Assembly (NCBI GenBank): GCA_031425275.1
Contig: JANPJA010000091.1
Coordinates: 89,527 to 153,526 of the forward strand
Direction of reading: 5' to 3'
Length of the DNA stretch: 64,000 nt
Source: JAIVGV01 sp031425275
GTDB taxonomy: Bacteria > Acidobacteriota > Blastocatellia > Pyrinomonadales > Pyrinomonadaceae
Part shown: piece by piece, positions 6,848 through 15,455 of the stretch
Numbering within the stretch: position 1 is the first letter of the stretch
Layout of the letters: each line of letters begins with the position of its first letter
Position numbers and translations under genes: made by a program
The notes under the pieces: generated by a model
What the model was told of the DNA's origin: nothing
The model's input: only the letters and a program-made list of their open reading frames with translations
Database searches by the model: none

Positions 6848-9529
6848 TTAACTTGACTGAGACTTCTTCGCGGCCTTTTGTGACGGGGCCGCGCGCGGGT
6901 CTTCGGGCCACGCATGACGCGGGTAGCGGCGCGAGAGCTCGCGCCGCACCTGCGGGTAGTGTCGCTCCCAAAAGCCCGCGAGGTCGGAAGTCACCTGCAC
7001 CGGCCGGTTGTTGGGCGCGAGCAGTTCGAGCACTACGACAGCGCGCCCGCCCGCCACGCGCGGCGAGTCGTTCATCCCGAAGAAGTCTTGCAGCCGCGAC
7101 GCGATTGACGGCTCGCGGCCGCGCTCGTAACTCACGCGCGCCTGTCGGCCCGACGCGAGCGCGACGCGCTCCGGGGCCATCCGCGCGAGCAGCCGCGACT
7201 GCGCGGCCGTCAACTTCGCGCGCAAGTGATCGAACAACTCGCCCGCCCTCGCCGCCGCGCGCAGCTCCGCGAAACTCCGCCGCCCTGCGCACATCGCCGT
7301 CAACGCTTCCGCCGCGTCCGCTTCCGCGAGCGCGGGGAAGTTTTCTTCGGGGAACGTGCGCGCGAGGAATTCGACGCGCGCGAGGAAGCGTTCGCTCGAC
7401 TCGCGCTCGACGAACGCCTCGACGCCCGCGACGCCCGCGGCCCCGGCCAGCACGCGCGAGACTTCCGCGCCGCGCGCATCTGGGGCGCGGGTTTCCGTCA
7501 ACACGATCTGATCGTAGAGCAGTCGGCTCACGGCCTCGACCCGCTCCTGTTGAGAGTTCCAACGCGCCTCTGCCGTCTCGACGACACGCTCGGGAAAAAG
7601 ATCGAGCAGCCATTCCGGCTCGACCGCGCTCGCGACCCGCACGATTGACCGGGCGGCGCGACGGCCCCCGCGCGCCGCCACGCCCGCGCGACGCTCCTCC
7701 GCCTCGACCGCGACGACGAACTCCGCGCGGCGCACCACACTCTCGGCCCCCAGCTCCGCCGCGCCCCCGCCCGCGAGCAGCAACTCGACCTCGTCCGCGC
7801 CCTCGCCCTTCGGCGTCGCCCGCCGCCGCGCGACCCGGTCGGGGTAACCGGCCAGTATCGAAATCAGCAACTCCGACTCCTGCTCGTCGCCCGGCCCGCC
7901 GCCCGCCCCCTCGCGCGCGCCGGCCGCGCCGCTCCGCGTCTGCCCCCGCGCCCTCCCCCCCGCCGCGCCGAGTGCGCGCTCGATTTGTCGCCGCGCGCTC
8001 TCGACCCGACGCGCCGCGCCCGCGTCGAGACCCATGCGCCGCAGACGCTCCGGCGCGAACCCCGCGCGCGCGGCTTCGTCGAAGAGATCGAAGAGTTCGA
8101 GCAAGTCCGACGCGCCGTGCCGGTGTGCCGTGCGACGCGCGCGCGGGGCCGCGTCCGCCGCGAACAACTCGCGCGCCCTGATGTCGCGCTCGCCGACGAG
8201 CGCGGCGACGACACAAGCCTCGCGCCCGACGCCGCGCGCGTCGGCTTCCACCACGAGCCGCGCGAGTCGCGGGTGCAGCGGGAGCCGCAGCATCCGCCGG
8301 CCCGTCTCCGTGACGCGCCCGCCGGCGTCGAGCGCGCCGAGCCGCGCGAGCAGATTTTCGGCCGCGTCGAGCGCGGGCAGCGGCGGCGACTCGAACCAGT
8401 CGAACGCGCGCAAGTCGCCGACCCCGGCGGCGTGTAGTTCGAGCGCAGGCTCGGCCAGATCGAGACGGCTGATCTCCGGCGCGTCGTGCGCGGGGCGGGC
8501 GGCGAAGTCGCGCGCGGTGTAGAGACGCAAGGCGCGGCCCGAGCGCGTCCGCCCCGCGCGGCCCGCGCGCTGCGTGGCCGACGCCTGACTGACGCGCGCG
8601 ACCGCGAGCAGCGGCAGCCCCGACCACGGCGAATGAGTCGCCACGCGCGCGAGTCCCGAATCCACCACCGCCGCGACGCCCTCGATGGTGACGGATGTCT
8701 CCGCGACGTTAGTCGAGAGAATCACCTTGCGCCGGTCGGCGGATCGCACGGCCGCGTCCTGCTGCTCCGGGCTCAGCTCGCCGTGGAGCGGCACGACGAG
8801 CAGCCCGTGCTCCGCCGCGACACTCTCACACGCGCTTTGCGCCCGGCGGATTTCGCCCGCCCCCGGCAGGAAGATCAGCACGTCGCCGTCGAGTCCTTCC
8901 GCCAACAGACGCCGCACGGCCGACTCGACCTGCGCGGCCAGCGGCCGTTCGTCCTCGCGCGCGAGGTGCTCGATCTCGACCGGGAAGCGACGCCCTTCGG
9001 AGCGCACGACGCGGCAGCCGCCGAGATAGCGCGCGACGGGCGCGGCGTCGAGCGTCGCCGACATGGCGACGACCCGGAGGTCGGGCCGCGTGGTGAGCTG
9101 TAGTCTTCGCAACAGCGCGAGGGCGAGGTCGGCTTGCAGATGTCGCTCGTGAAATTCGTCGAGGACGACGACGCGGACGCGCGCGAGTTGCGGATCGGAG
9201 AGCAGCCGCCGCGTCAGCACGCCTTCGGTCAGGAAACGCAGTCGCGTGCGCGGCCCCGACACTTCCTCGAAGCGCACCTGATACCCGACCGTCTCGCCCG
9301 CGCGCTCGCCGCGCTCCTCGGCCACGCGCCGCGCGCTCAGACGCGCCGCCAGCCGCCGCGGCTCAAGCACCCATACCTCCCCTTCGCCCGCCACCCCCGC
9401 GTCGAGTAACGCCGACGGCACGCGCGTCGTCTTCCCCGCGCCCGGCGGGGCTTCGACGACGAGGCTCGCGTCGCTTTTCAGCGAAGCGACGATCTCGGGC
9501 AGGACTGAATCAATCGGGAGAGGTTGCAT
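6848..9529 (-). CDS. hrpB: ATP-dependent helicase HrpB
   Basis: DEAH-box superfamily 2 helicase of 893 aa. Walker A is APPGAGKTT (28-36), motif II is DEFHERH (about 124), SATLDAAP is motif III, and RAGRAGRTRSG is motif VI. The HrpB C-terminal domain is present (RQARVSYERG, FGMNDSPRVAGG, APNNRPVQVT), which separates it from HrpA. The RNA substrate of HrpB is not settled. The start chosen is the ATG at 9529 (MQPLPIDSVLPEI). The frame stays open for 26 more codons upstream, but these are translated GTCAGTG repeats and should not be counted as protein. There is no clear SD, so initiation may depend on the leader created by the repeat. Confidence 0.93.
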   Translation of the reverse strand: MQPLPIDSVLPEIVASLKSDASLVVEAPPGAGKTTRVPSALLDAGVAGEGEVWVLEPRRLAARLSARRVAEERGERAGETVGYQVRFEEVSGPRTRLRFLTEGVLTRRLLSDPQLARVRVVVLDEFHERHLQADLALALLRRLQLTTRPDLRVVAMSATLDAAPVARYLGGCRVVRSEGRRFPVEIEHLAREDERPLAAQVESAVRRLLAEGLDGDVLIFLPGAGEIRRAQSACESVAAEHGLLVVPLHGELSPEQQDAAVRSADRRKVILSTNVAETSVTIEGVAAVVDSGLARVATHSPWSGLPLLAVARVSQASATQRAGRAGRTRSGRALRLYTARDFAARPAHDAPEISRLDLAEPALELHAAGVGDLRAFDWFESPPLPALDAAENLLARLGALDAGGRVTETGRRMLRLPLHPRLARLVVEADARGVGREACVVAALVGERDIRARELFAADAAPRARRTAHRHGASDLLELFDLFDEAARAGFAPERLRRMGLDAGAARRVESARRQIERALGAAGGRARGQTRSGAAGAREGAGGGPGDEQESELLISILAGYPDRVARRRATPKGEGADEVELLLAGGGAAELGAESVVRRAEFVVAVEAEERRAGVAARGGRRAARSIVRVASAVEPEWLLDLFPERVVETAEARWNSQQERVEAVSRLLYDQIVLTETRAPDARGAEVSRVLAGAAGVAGVEAFVERESSERFLARVEFLARTFPEENFPALAEADAAEALTAMCAGRRSFAELRAAARAGELFDHLRAKLTAAQSRLLARMAPERVALASGRQARVSYERGREPSIASRLQDFFGMNDSPRVAGGRAVVVLELLAPNNRPVQVTSDLAGFWERHYPQVRRELSRRYPRHAWPEDPRAAPSQKAAKKSQSS

Positions 9530-9534
9530 AATGC

Positions 9535-9656
9535 GGTCAGTGGTCAGTTGTCCGTGGTCAGTTGTTCGTGCTTCACGAGCGACTGCCTGAAGATGACCTC
9601 TCAACACTCAGCGGCACTCAAAAACAACTGACCACTGACCACTGACCACTGACTAG
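9535..9656. repeat. Heptamer palindrome (family B, GTCAGTG)
   Basis: The left arm reads as heptamers GTCAGTG, GTCAGTT, GTCCGTG, GTCAGTT and GTTCGTG. The right arm (9625-9656) is the reverse complement with cleaner GACCACT units. The core is about 55 bp. It fills the whole gap between the CvpA-CAP gene and hrpB, touching the stop of the former and lying 5 bp from the start of the latter. Confidence 0.9.
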
Positions 9657-10618
9657 TTGCGGAAATTCTGCGTCACCATCAGCCCGCGCCGCCCGCCGTC
9701 GAGGATGCCGATGCCGAGTCGGCCGAAGCCCGGCTGGAGGATGTTGGCGCGGTGGCCGGGCGAGTTCATCAACCCCGTGTGCGCGATGTGGAGCGTGGGC
9801 GCGAGCGCCAAGTTCTCGCCCGCCGTGCGGTACGTGACGCCCGCGCCCGTCATGCGGTCGAAGGGACTCAGGCCCTCCGGCGTCTGGTGCGCGAAGTAGC
9901 CGCGCGCGAACATGTCGGCCGAATGTTTGCGCGCCACCTCGGTCATTTCGGGGTCGGGCGCGAGCCGGCCCAGGCCCGCCGCCGCGCGCTCGCGGTTGAC
10001 GAGTTCGAGCATCTGCGCTTCCAGGTCGGGCCGCGTCTTCTTGACCTCGACTTTGTAGGGCAGCTCGACGCGCTCGTCCGAGCCGGGCCGCGGCGTCATC
10101 AGGCGGTTGAGCGTCTGCGCGACGGCGTCGGTGAAGACGGAGCGGAGCGTGAGTTCCACCCGCTCGGTCTGCGCCGAGAGCCGGTTGGCGAGTTCACTCC
10201 GGCGGACGGTTTCGCGCGCGCTGTCGGGCAGCGGGATGGTGAGGAGCAGCGACGCCGTGATGGCGGCGGCCACCAAACCGCTCGCGAGTCCGGGCAACAT
10301 GCCGAGCCACTTGTTCGCGCGCCGCTCGTGCGTGCCTTCGGGCAGGCGGCGCAGCAACAGGTGGCCGGTGAGTTGGACTGCCAGCCCGGCCGCGAACGCG
10401 GCGATGAGGAACGCGACGGGCCTGTCCCACACTTCGTCCCACCCGACGTGCGGGCCGATGGCGCGCGCAATCGGCTCGTGGTAGCGAAGGCCCGCCATCA
10501 TCCCGCAGACCCAGCGCAGCAGATCGATGAGGCCGTGGAGAAAGCCGCGCCGGTAGCCCAGCCACACGCACAGGCCGACAAGCAGGACGAGTAACAAATC
10601 TACAATGGTCAGGCTCAT
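9653..10618 (-). CDS. CvpA-like membrane domain fused to CAP (SCP/PR1) domain
   Basis: 321 aa. Residues 1-165 form a CvpA/colicin V production-type membrane domain with about four hydrophobic segments (VDLLLVLLVGLCVWLGYRRG, then ALRYHE-type loop, AFLIAAFAAGLAV, ASGLVAAAITASLLL). Residues 200-321 are a CAP domain (LVNRERAAAGLGRLAPD, YFAHQTPEGLSPFDR, TAGENLALA, MNSPGHRANIL) with its conserved His and Glu residues. The CAP part would face outside the membrane. CvpA proteins and CAP domains are each widespread, but their biochemistry is poorly defined in bacteria, so the role is left open. GGGGGAG lies 3 nt before the ATG. It ends at the family B palindrome. Confidence 0.85.
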   Translation of the reverse strand: MSLTIVDLLLVLLVGLCVWLGYRRGFLHGLIDLLRWVCGMMAGLRYHEPIARAIGPHVGWDEVWDRPVAFLIAAFAAGLAVQLTGHLLLRRLPEGTHERRANKWLGMLPGLASGLVAAAITASLLLTIPLPDSARETVRRSELANRLSAQTERVELTLRSVFTDAVAQTLNRLMTPRPGSDERVELPYKVEVKKTRPDLEAQMLELVNRERAAAGLGRLAPDPEMTEVARKHSADMFARGYFAHQTPEGLSPFDRMTGAGVTYRTAGENLALAPTLHIAHTGLMNSPGHRANILQPGFGRLGIGILDGGRRGLMVTQNFRN

Positions 10619-10994
10619 GTCTCCCCCACAGGTTCGTGCCGACGACTCACTTAACAGAAATTACAACGCGGCGGTGAGCCGTTCGCCGACTCGTCCGACT
10701 CTCGCACGAATAAATCCTAAACCGTCACGCGCCATTTAAGAAACTCTCGCGTCCCCCGCCGCGCCGCCCCGGCGGGCCGCGTCACCTGGCTCGCGCCGGG
10801 CCGCGCGGCCCCGCTCCTGACTCGCGGGTGAAGGTGGAGTTAAATTCAGGTTAAATCTTCGCCGGCATCCGCGCCCCGCCTTCACCCGCGCCGGAGGGCC
10901 GTGTTAGCTTGCGTGGCTCACGCCGGGGGCGGCGTGCTAAGCTCGAACAGACTCCCCTTGTTGAAGTCCGTTAGTAGAAGAGGTCGGCCGAGTT
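10619..10994. other. Divergent promoter region between CvpA-CAP gene and ppk
   Basis: 376 bp between divergently transcribed genes. It holds the candidate 11-bp direct repeats at 10840-10856 and GC-rich inverted stretches (10755-10815). No gene is seen. Confidence 0.5.
10840..10856 (+). promoter_or_regulatory. Possible Pho-type direct repeat upstream of ppk
   Basis: TTAAAT, five bases, TTAAAT gives an 11-bp period, the spacing of PHO/PhoP boxes (for example TTAACA direct repeats in Bacillus and CTTAACC in cyanobacteria). It lies about 140 bp before the polyphosphate kinase start in otherwise GC-rich DNA. The sequence match is partial, so this is a suggestion based on spacing and context. Confidence 0.3.
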
Positions 10995-13154
10995 ATGTCC
11001 ACCGGCGGTAAAGCACCCGCGCGAGGCGAGGGACGGGGCGGCGCGAGCGCGCGAGCGAGCGTCGCCCTCCCGCCGTCGCTGCTGCACAACCAGCAACTGC
11101 TCATCAACCGCGAGCTGAGCTGGCTCGAATTCAACCGCCGCGTCCTCGAAGAGTCGCTCGACCCCGCGCACCCGCTGCTCGAACGCCTCAAATTCCTCTC
11201 CATCTTCTCGACCAACCTCGACGAGTTTTTCATGATCCGCGTCTCGGGTCTGATGGAAGAACTCGAAGAAGAAGTGGCGGAGCTGTCGCCCGACGGGCTA
11301 AGCCCCGCCGAGCAGTTGCGCGAGATCAGCGCGCGGCTGCGGCCCATGCTCGCCGAACAACTCCGCTGCCTCCACGGGGAGGTGCTGCCCGCGCTCGCCG
11401 CGCACGGCGTCGAGCTGGCCACTTACGAACAACTCACGCCGGCCGAGCGCGAGCGGGCCGACATTTATTTCCGCGAGCACGTCTTCCCCGTCCTGACTCC
11501 GCAGGCCGTCGATCCGTCGCACCCGTTCCCCTACATCTCGAATTTGAGTCTCAACCTCGGCCTGATGATCGAGCCGCGCGAGCGGGCCGAAGGGGCCGCC
11601 CCGCTCCCCTTCGTCAAAACCGGCCCGCGCTTCGCGCGCGTTAAAATCCCGCCCACCGTCCCGCGCCTCGTCGCCGTCGACGACTCCGGCCGCCGCTTCT
11701 CGTTCCTCGGCAGCGTCATCGCCGCCAACGCGCACGTCCTCTTCCCCGGCATGAAGACCGGCCGCAGCCACCTCTTCCGCGTCACGCGCGACGCCGACAT
11801 CGAGCTGATGGAAGACGAGGCGGGCGACCTCCTCCAGTTGATGGTGCAGCAACTGCGCAAGCGCCGCTTCGGCGCGGCCGTCCGCCTCGAAGTCGGGGCC
11901 GAGACGCCGCCGGAAATGGTCGGTCACCTGACGGCCGCGCTCGAACTCGGCCCCGAAGATGTCTATGTCACCGACGGCTTCATCAACATCCCCGATCTGA
12001 TGCCGCTCTACGCGCTCGACTTCCCCGATCTCAAGGACAAGCCCTTGCAGACGACTCTGCCCCCCGCGCTCAAAAAGGGGCGCAACGTCTTCGAGGCCGT
12101 CCGCGAGTCGGACGTGCTGCTCCACCACCCTTACACGTCCTACACGGCCGTCACCGACTTCATCAGCGCGGCCGCCACCGACCCGGACGTGGTCGCCATC
12201 AAGATGTGCCTCTACCGCACGGGCCGCCACTCGCCCGTCGTGCAGGCTTTGATGGAGGCCAGCGCGCGCGGCAAACAGGTGGCCGTCCTCGTCGAACTGA
12301 AGGCCCGCTTCGACGAGGAGAACAACATCGAGTGGGCGCGGCAGTTGGAGCGCGGCGGCGTCCACGTCGTGTACGGCGTGCTCGGCTTGAAGACCCACTC
12401 GAAGGTCGCGCTCGTCGTCCGCCGCGAGGGGGAGCGGCTGCGCCGCTACGTCCACGTCGCCACGGGCAACTACAACCCCGTCACCTCGCGCGCCTACACC
12501 GACTTCGGCCTCTTCACCGCCGACGAAGAGTTCGGCGCGGACGCCAGCGAGCTGTTCAACTTCCTGACCGGCTGCTCGCGCCAGACCGAATACCTGCGCC
12601 TGCTCGTCGCGCCCGTCAACCTGCGCGAGTCGCTGACCGCGCTCATCCGCCGCGAGCGCGAACACCGACTCGCGCACCGGCCCGCGCGCATCGTCGCCAA
12701 GATCAACAGCCTGACGGACACCGACATCATCCGCGAGCTGTACGAGGCCTCGCAGGCGGGCGTCCCCGTCGATCTCATCGTGCGCGGCGTCTGCATGTTG
12801 CGGCCCGGCGTGCCCGGCCTCTCCGAGACGATCACGGTGCGCAGCATCGTCGGGAGATTCTTAGAGCACAGCCGCGCCATCTTCTTCAAGAACGGCGGCG
12901 ACCCGGACGTTTACATCGGCAGCGCCGACTTGATGCAGCGCAACCTCGACCGCCGCGTCGAATCAGTCGCGCCGGTGCGCGACCCGCGCCTGCGCCTCCG
13001 GCTCGAAGAAATTCTCGACGCCTACCTGCGCGACAACACCAAGGCCCGCCGCCTCCTCCCCGACGGAACCTACGAGCGCGTCCGCCCCGCCCCCGGCGAA
13101 GAGACCTTCGACGCGCAAGTCCACTTCGCACAGCCCGCCACGCCGGCCAACTGA
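10995..13154 (+). CDS. ppk1: Polyphosphate kinase 1
   Basis: Reversibly moves the terminal phosphate of ATP onto a polyphosphate chain. The 719-aa length is normal for the family. N-terminal motif NRELSWLEFNRRVLEES and STNLDEFFMIRV are characteristic. The C-terminal PLD-like catalytic half shows KMCLYRTGRHSP, the autophosphorylated His468 in GLKTHSKVALVVRR, and the second essential His625 in FLEHSRAIFF, followed by GSADLMQRNLDRRVE. The ATG at 10995 follows AGAGG. About 30 Ala/Gly/Arg-rich residues precede the family core. It is followed by a palindromic repeat and then treZ, so cotranscription with treZ is uncertain. Confidence 0.96.
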   Translation: MSTGGKAPARGEGRGGASARASVALPPSLLHNQQLLINRELSWLEFNRRVLEESLDPAHPLLERLKFLSIFSTNLDEFFMIRVSGLMEELEEEVAELSPDGLSPAEQLREISARLRPMLAEQLRCLHGEVLPALAAHGVELATYEQLTPAERERADIYFREHVFPVLTPQAVDPSHPFPYISNLSLNLGLMIEPRERAEGAAPLPFVKTGPRFARVKIPPTVPRLVAVDDSGRRFSFLGSVIAANAHVLFPGMKTGRSHLFRVTRDADIELMEDEAGDLLQLMVQQLRKRRFGAAVRLEVGAETPPEMVGHLTAALELGPEDVYVTDGFINIPDLMPLYALDFPDLKDKPLQTTLPPALKKGRNVFEAVRESDVLLHHPYTSYTAVTDFISAAATDPDVVAIKMCLYRTGRHSPVVQALMEASARGKQVAVLVELKARFDEENNIEWARQLERGGVHVVYGVLGLKTHSKVALVVRREGERLRRYVHVATGNYNPVTSRAYTDFGLFTADEEFGADASELFNFLTGCSRQTEYLRLLVAPVNLRESLTALIRREREHRLAHRPARIVAKINSLTDTDIIRELYEASQAGVPVDLIVRGVCMLRPGVPGLSETITVRSIVGRFLEHSRAIFFKNGGDPDVYIGSADLMQRNLDRRVESVAPVRDPRLRLRLEEILDAYLRDNTKARRLLPDGTYERVRPAPGEETFDAQVHFAQPATPAN

Positions 13155-13159
13155 CGCAG

Positions 13160-13367
13160 AATGCGGATTGTGGATGAGACTAAAACATTCACCGCCGAGA
13201 CGCGGAGGACGCAGAGGGGGCGCAGAGAAGAAGTTGTCTTCCTCTGCGCCCCCTCCGCGTTCTCTGCGTCTCGGCGGTGAGTCTTACTTGTTAGTCGCAC
13301 TCAATCGCAACTCGCTATACAGGAACCGTTCAGCATGTGATCTGTTCTCCAATCCACAATCCGCAAT
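13160..13367. repeat. Nested palindrome: family E arms around a family A palindrome
   Basis: The inner element (13188-13281) has CGCAGAG-type arms starting TTCACCGCCGAGACGC and ending CTCGGCGGTGAG, with the core GAAGAAGTTGTCTT. The outer arms TGCGGATTGTGGAT (13162-13175) and ATCCACAATCCGCA (13352-13365) are perfect complements of the GCGGATT heptamer family. One element therefore appears to be embedded in another, between ppk1 and treZ. The core is identical to the copy cut by the right edge of the window. Confidence 0.85.
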
Positions 13368-13448
13368 CCTCGTTTGACGCACCGGCATCAGACCTGTTTA
13401 CAATCAGGCGCAATCTTTACAGCCAACAAGTCAGGGGATATGTGACGG

Positions 13449-15434
13449 ATGGAAGATAACTTCCGGCGCAGGCTGCCCGTCGGCGCGGAAGTCACGCCGG
13501 CGGGCGGCGCACATTTTCGCGTCTGGGCCCCGCGCCGCGCGCGCGTCGAAGTGATCTTGGAGACCGAGACGGGCGCGCGCTCTGCCGAGTTCGAGCTGCG
13601 CGCCGAAGCGGGCGGCTACTTCTCCGCTCACTCCGGGGACGCGCGCGCCGGTTCGCTCTACCGCTTCCGCCTCGACGGCGACGACTCGTACCTCTACCCC
13701 GACCCCGCCTCGCGCTTCCAGCCCGCGGGGCCGCACGGCCCTTCACAGATCGTCGATCCGGCGGCGTTCGAGTGGGCCGACGCGAGTTGGCGCGGCGTTA
13801 AGCTTCGCGGCCAGATCATCTACGAGATGCACGTCGGCACGTTCACGCCGGAAGGCACTTGGGCGGCCGCCGCGCGCGAGCTGGCGGAGCTGGCGGACTT
13901 CGGCATCACCTGCGTCGAGATGATGCCGGTCGCGGACTTCCCCGGCCGCTTCGGCTGGGGCTACGACGGCGTCAACATGTTCGCCCCGACGCGGCTCTAC
14001 GGCGCGCCCGACGATCTGCGCCGCTTCGTCGCGGAAGCGCACCGGGTCGGCGTCGCCGTCATCCTCGACGTGGTCTATAACCACTTCGGCCCCGACGGCA
14101 ACTACCTCGGTCAGTTCTCCGACGACTACACGACCGACCGCCACGATAACGACTGGGGCGAGGCACTCAACTTCGACGGCGACAACTCCGCCCCCGTCCG
14201 CGAGTTCTTCGTCGCCAACGCCGGCTACTGGACGGATGAGTTTCACTTCGACGGCCTGCGCCTCGACGCGACGCAGCAGATTTTCGACTCGTCGCCGGAG
14301 CACATCCTGACCGCCGTCGGCCGAAGCGTGCGCGCGGCCGCCGCCGGGCGCGACACGATCATCGTCGCCGAGAACGAGACGCAGGAAACCCGCCTCGTGA
14401 GGGCGACGGGGCGCGGCGGCTACGGCCTCGACGCCTTGTGGAACGACGACTTTCATCACAGCGCCTTCGTCGCCCTCACCGGGCGCAACGAGGCCTACTA
14501 CACCGATCACCTCGGCCAACCGCAGGAGTTAATCTCGGCCGTCAAATACGGCTACCTCTATCAGGGGCAGCGTTACAAGTGGCAGCGCGGGCGGCGCGGC
14601 ACGCCCGCCTTCGATCTCGCCCCCGAAGCGTTCGTCAACTTCATCGAGAACCATGACCAGACCGCGAACTCGGCGCGCGGCGAGCGTCTCCACCAGTTGA
14701 CGAGTCCCGGGCGCTTACGCGCGATGACCGCGCTCGTGCTGCTCGCGCCCGCGACGCCGATGCTCTTTCAAGGGCAAGAGTTCGCGTCGTCCGCGCCGTT
14801 TTTGTTCTTCGCGGATCACGGCGACGAGTTGGGCCGGCTCGTGCGCGAGGGCCGCGCCGATTTCCTCGCGCAGTTCCGCAGCATCGCGACGCGCGAGGCG
14901 CGGGAGGGACTGCGCGACCCCTCCGACCTCGGCACGTTCGAGGCGTGCAAGCTCGATCTCTCCGAGCGCGGGCGCAACCGCCACGTCTATGACCTGCACC
15001 GCGATTTGCTCCGCCTGCGCCGCGACGACGCGGTCTTTGGCGCACAGCGTCACCGCGCGGTGGATGGCGCGGTGCTCGGCCCCGAAGCGTTTGTCCTGCG
15101 CTTCTTCGGCGAAGATGGCGACGACCGCCTGCTCGTCGTCAACTTCGGCCGCGACCTCCGCCTCAACCCCGCGCCCGAACCGCTGCTCGCGCCGCCCGCC
15201 GGGAAGCTCTGGTCGATCCTCTGGTCGAGCGAGGCTTACGCCTACGGCGGCGCGGGCACGCCGACCCTTGAGACGAGGGACAACTGGGGCATCCCCGGCC
15301 ACGCCGCCGTCGCGCTCGCGCCCGCGCCCGCCAGCACTGTGCCAGACCGCGCGGCCAACGAAGGCGGCGAGAGCGAGGAGACCGAGACGCGCCGCGAGGC
15401 TCTGGCCGAAGCCGCCGGGCAGCGCGACGAATAA
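13449..15434 (+). CDS. treZ: Malto-oligosyltrehalose trehalohydrolase
   Basis: GH13 enzyme that hydrolyses the terminal trehalosyl unit made by TreY, releasing trehalose. 661 aa. An N-terminal CBM48-like beta domain (residues 15-95) precedes the barrel. Motifs: ILDVVYNHFGPDGNY, nucleophile Asp273 in GLRLDATQQ, acid/base Glu308 in VAENETQ, and Asp403 in FIENHDQTAN. EMHVGTFTPEG near residue 127 is typical of TreZ as opposed to branching enzyme. The start at 13449 (MEDNF) lies shortly after GGGAT. The next gene starts 22 bp downstream, so these two form an operon. The last 40 residues are Glu/Ala-rich. Confidence 0.94.
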   Translation: MEDNFRRRLPVGAEVTPAGGAHFRVWAPRRARVEVILETETGARSAEFELRAEAGGYFSAHSGDARAGSLYRFRLDGDDSYLYPDPASRFQPAGPHGPSQIVDPAAFEWADASWRGVKLRGQIIYEMHVGTFTPEGTWAAAARELAELADFGITCVEMMPVADFPGRFGWGYDGVNMFAPTRLYGAPDDLRRFVAEAHRVGVAVILDVVYNHFGPDGNYLGQFSDDYTTDRHDNDWGEALNFDGDNSAPVREFFVANAGYWTDEFHFDGLRLDATQQIFDSSPEHILTAVGRSVRAAAAGRDTIIVAENETQETRLVRATGRGGYGLDALWNDDFHHSAFVALTGRNEAYYTDHLGQPQELISAVKYGYLYQGQRYKWQRGRRGTPAFDLAPEAFVNFIENHDQTANSARGERLHQLTSPGRLRAMTALVLLAPATPMLFQGQEFASSAPFLFFADHGDELGRLVREGRADFLAQFRSIATREAREGLRDPSDLGTFEACKLDLSERGRNRHVYDLHRDLLRLRRDDAVFGAQRHRAVDGAVLGPEAFVLRFFGEDGDDRLLVVNFGRDLRLNPAPEPLLAPPAGKLWSILWSSEAYAYGGAGTPTLETRDNWGIPGHAAVALAPAPASTVPDRAANEGGESEETETRREALAEAAGQRDE

Positions 15435-15455
15435 GCGAAGACGGATGAGCGAGGG

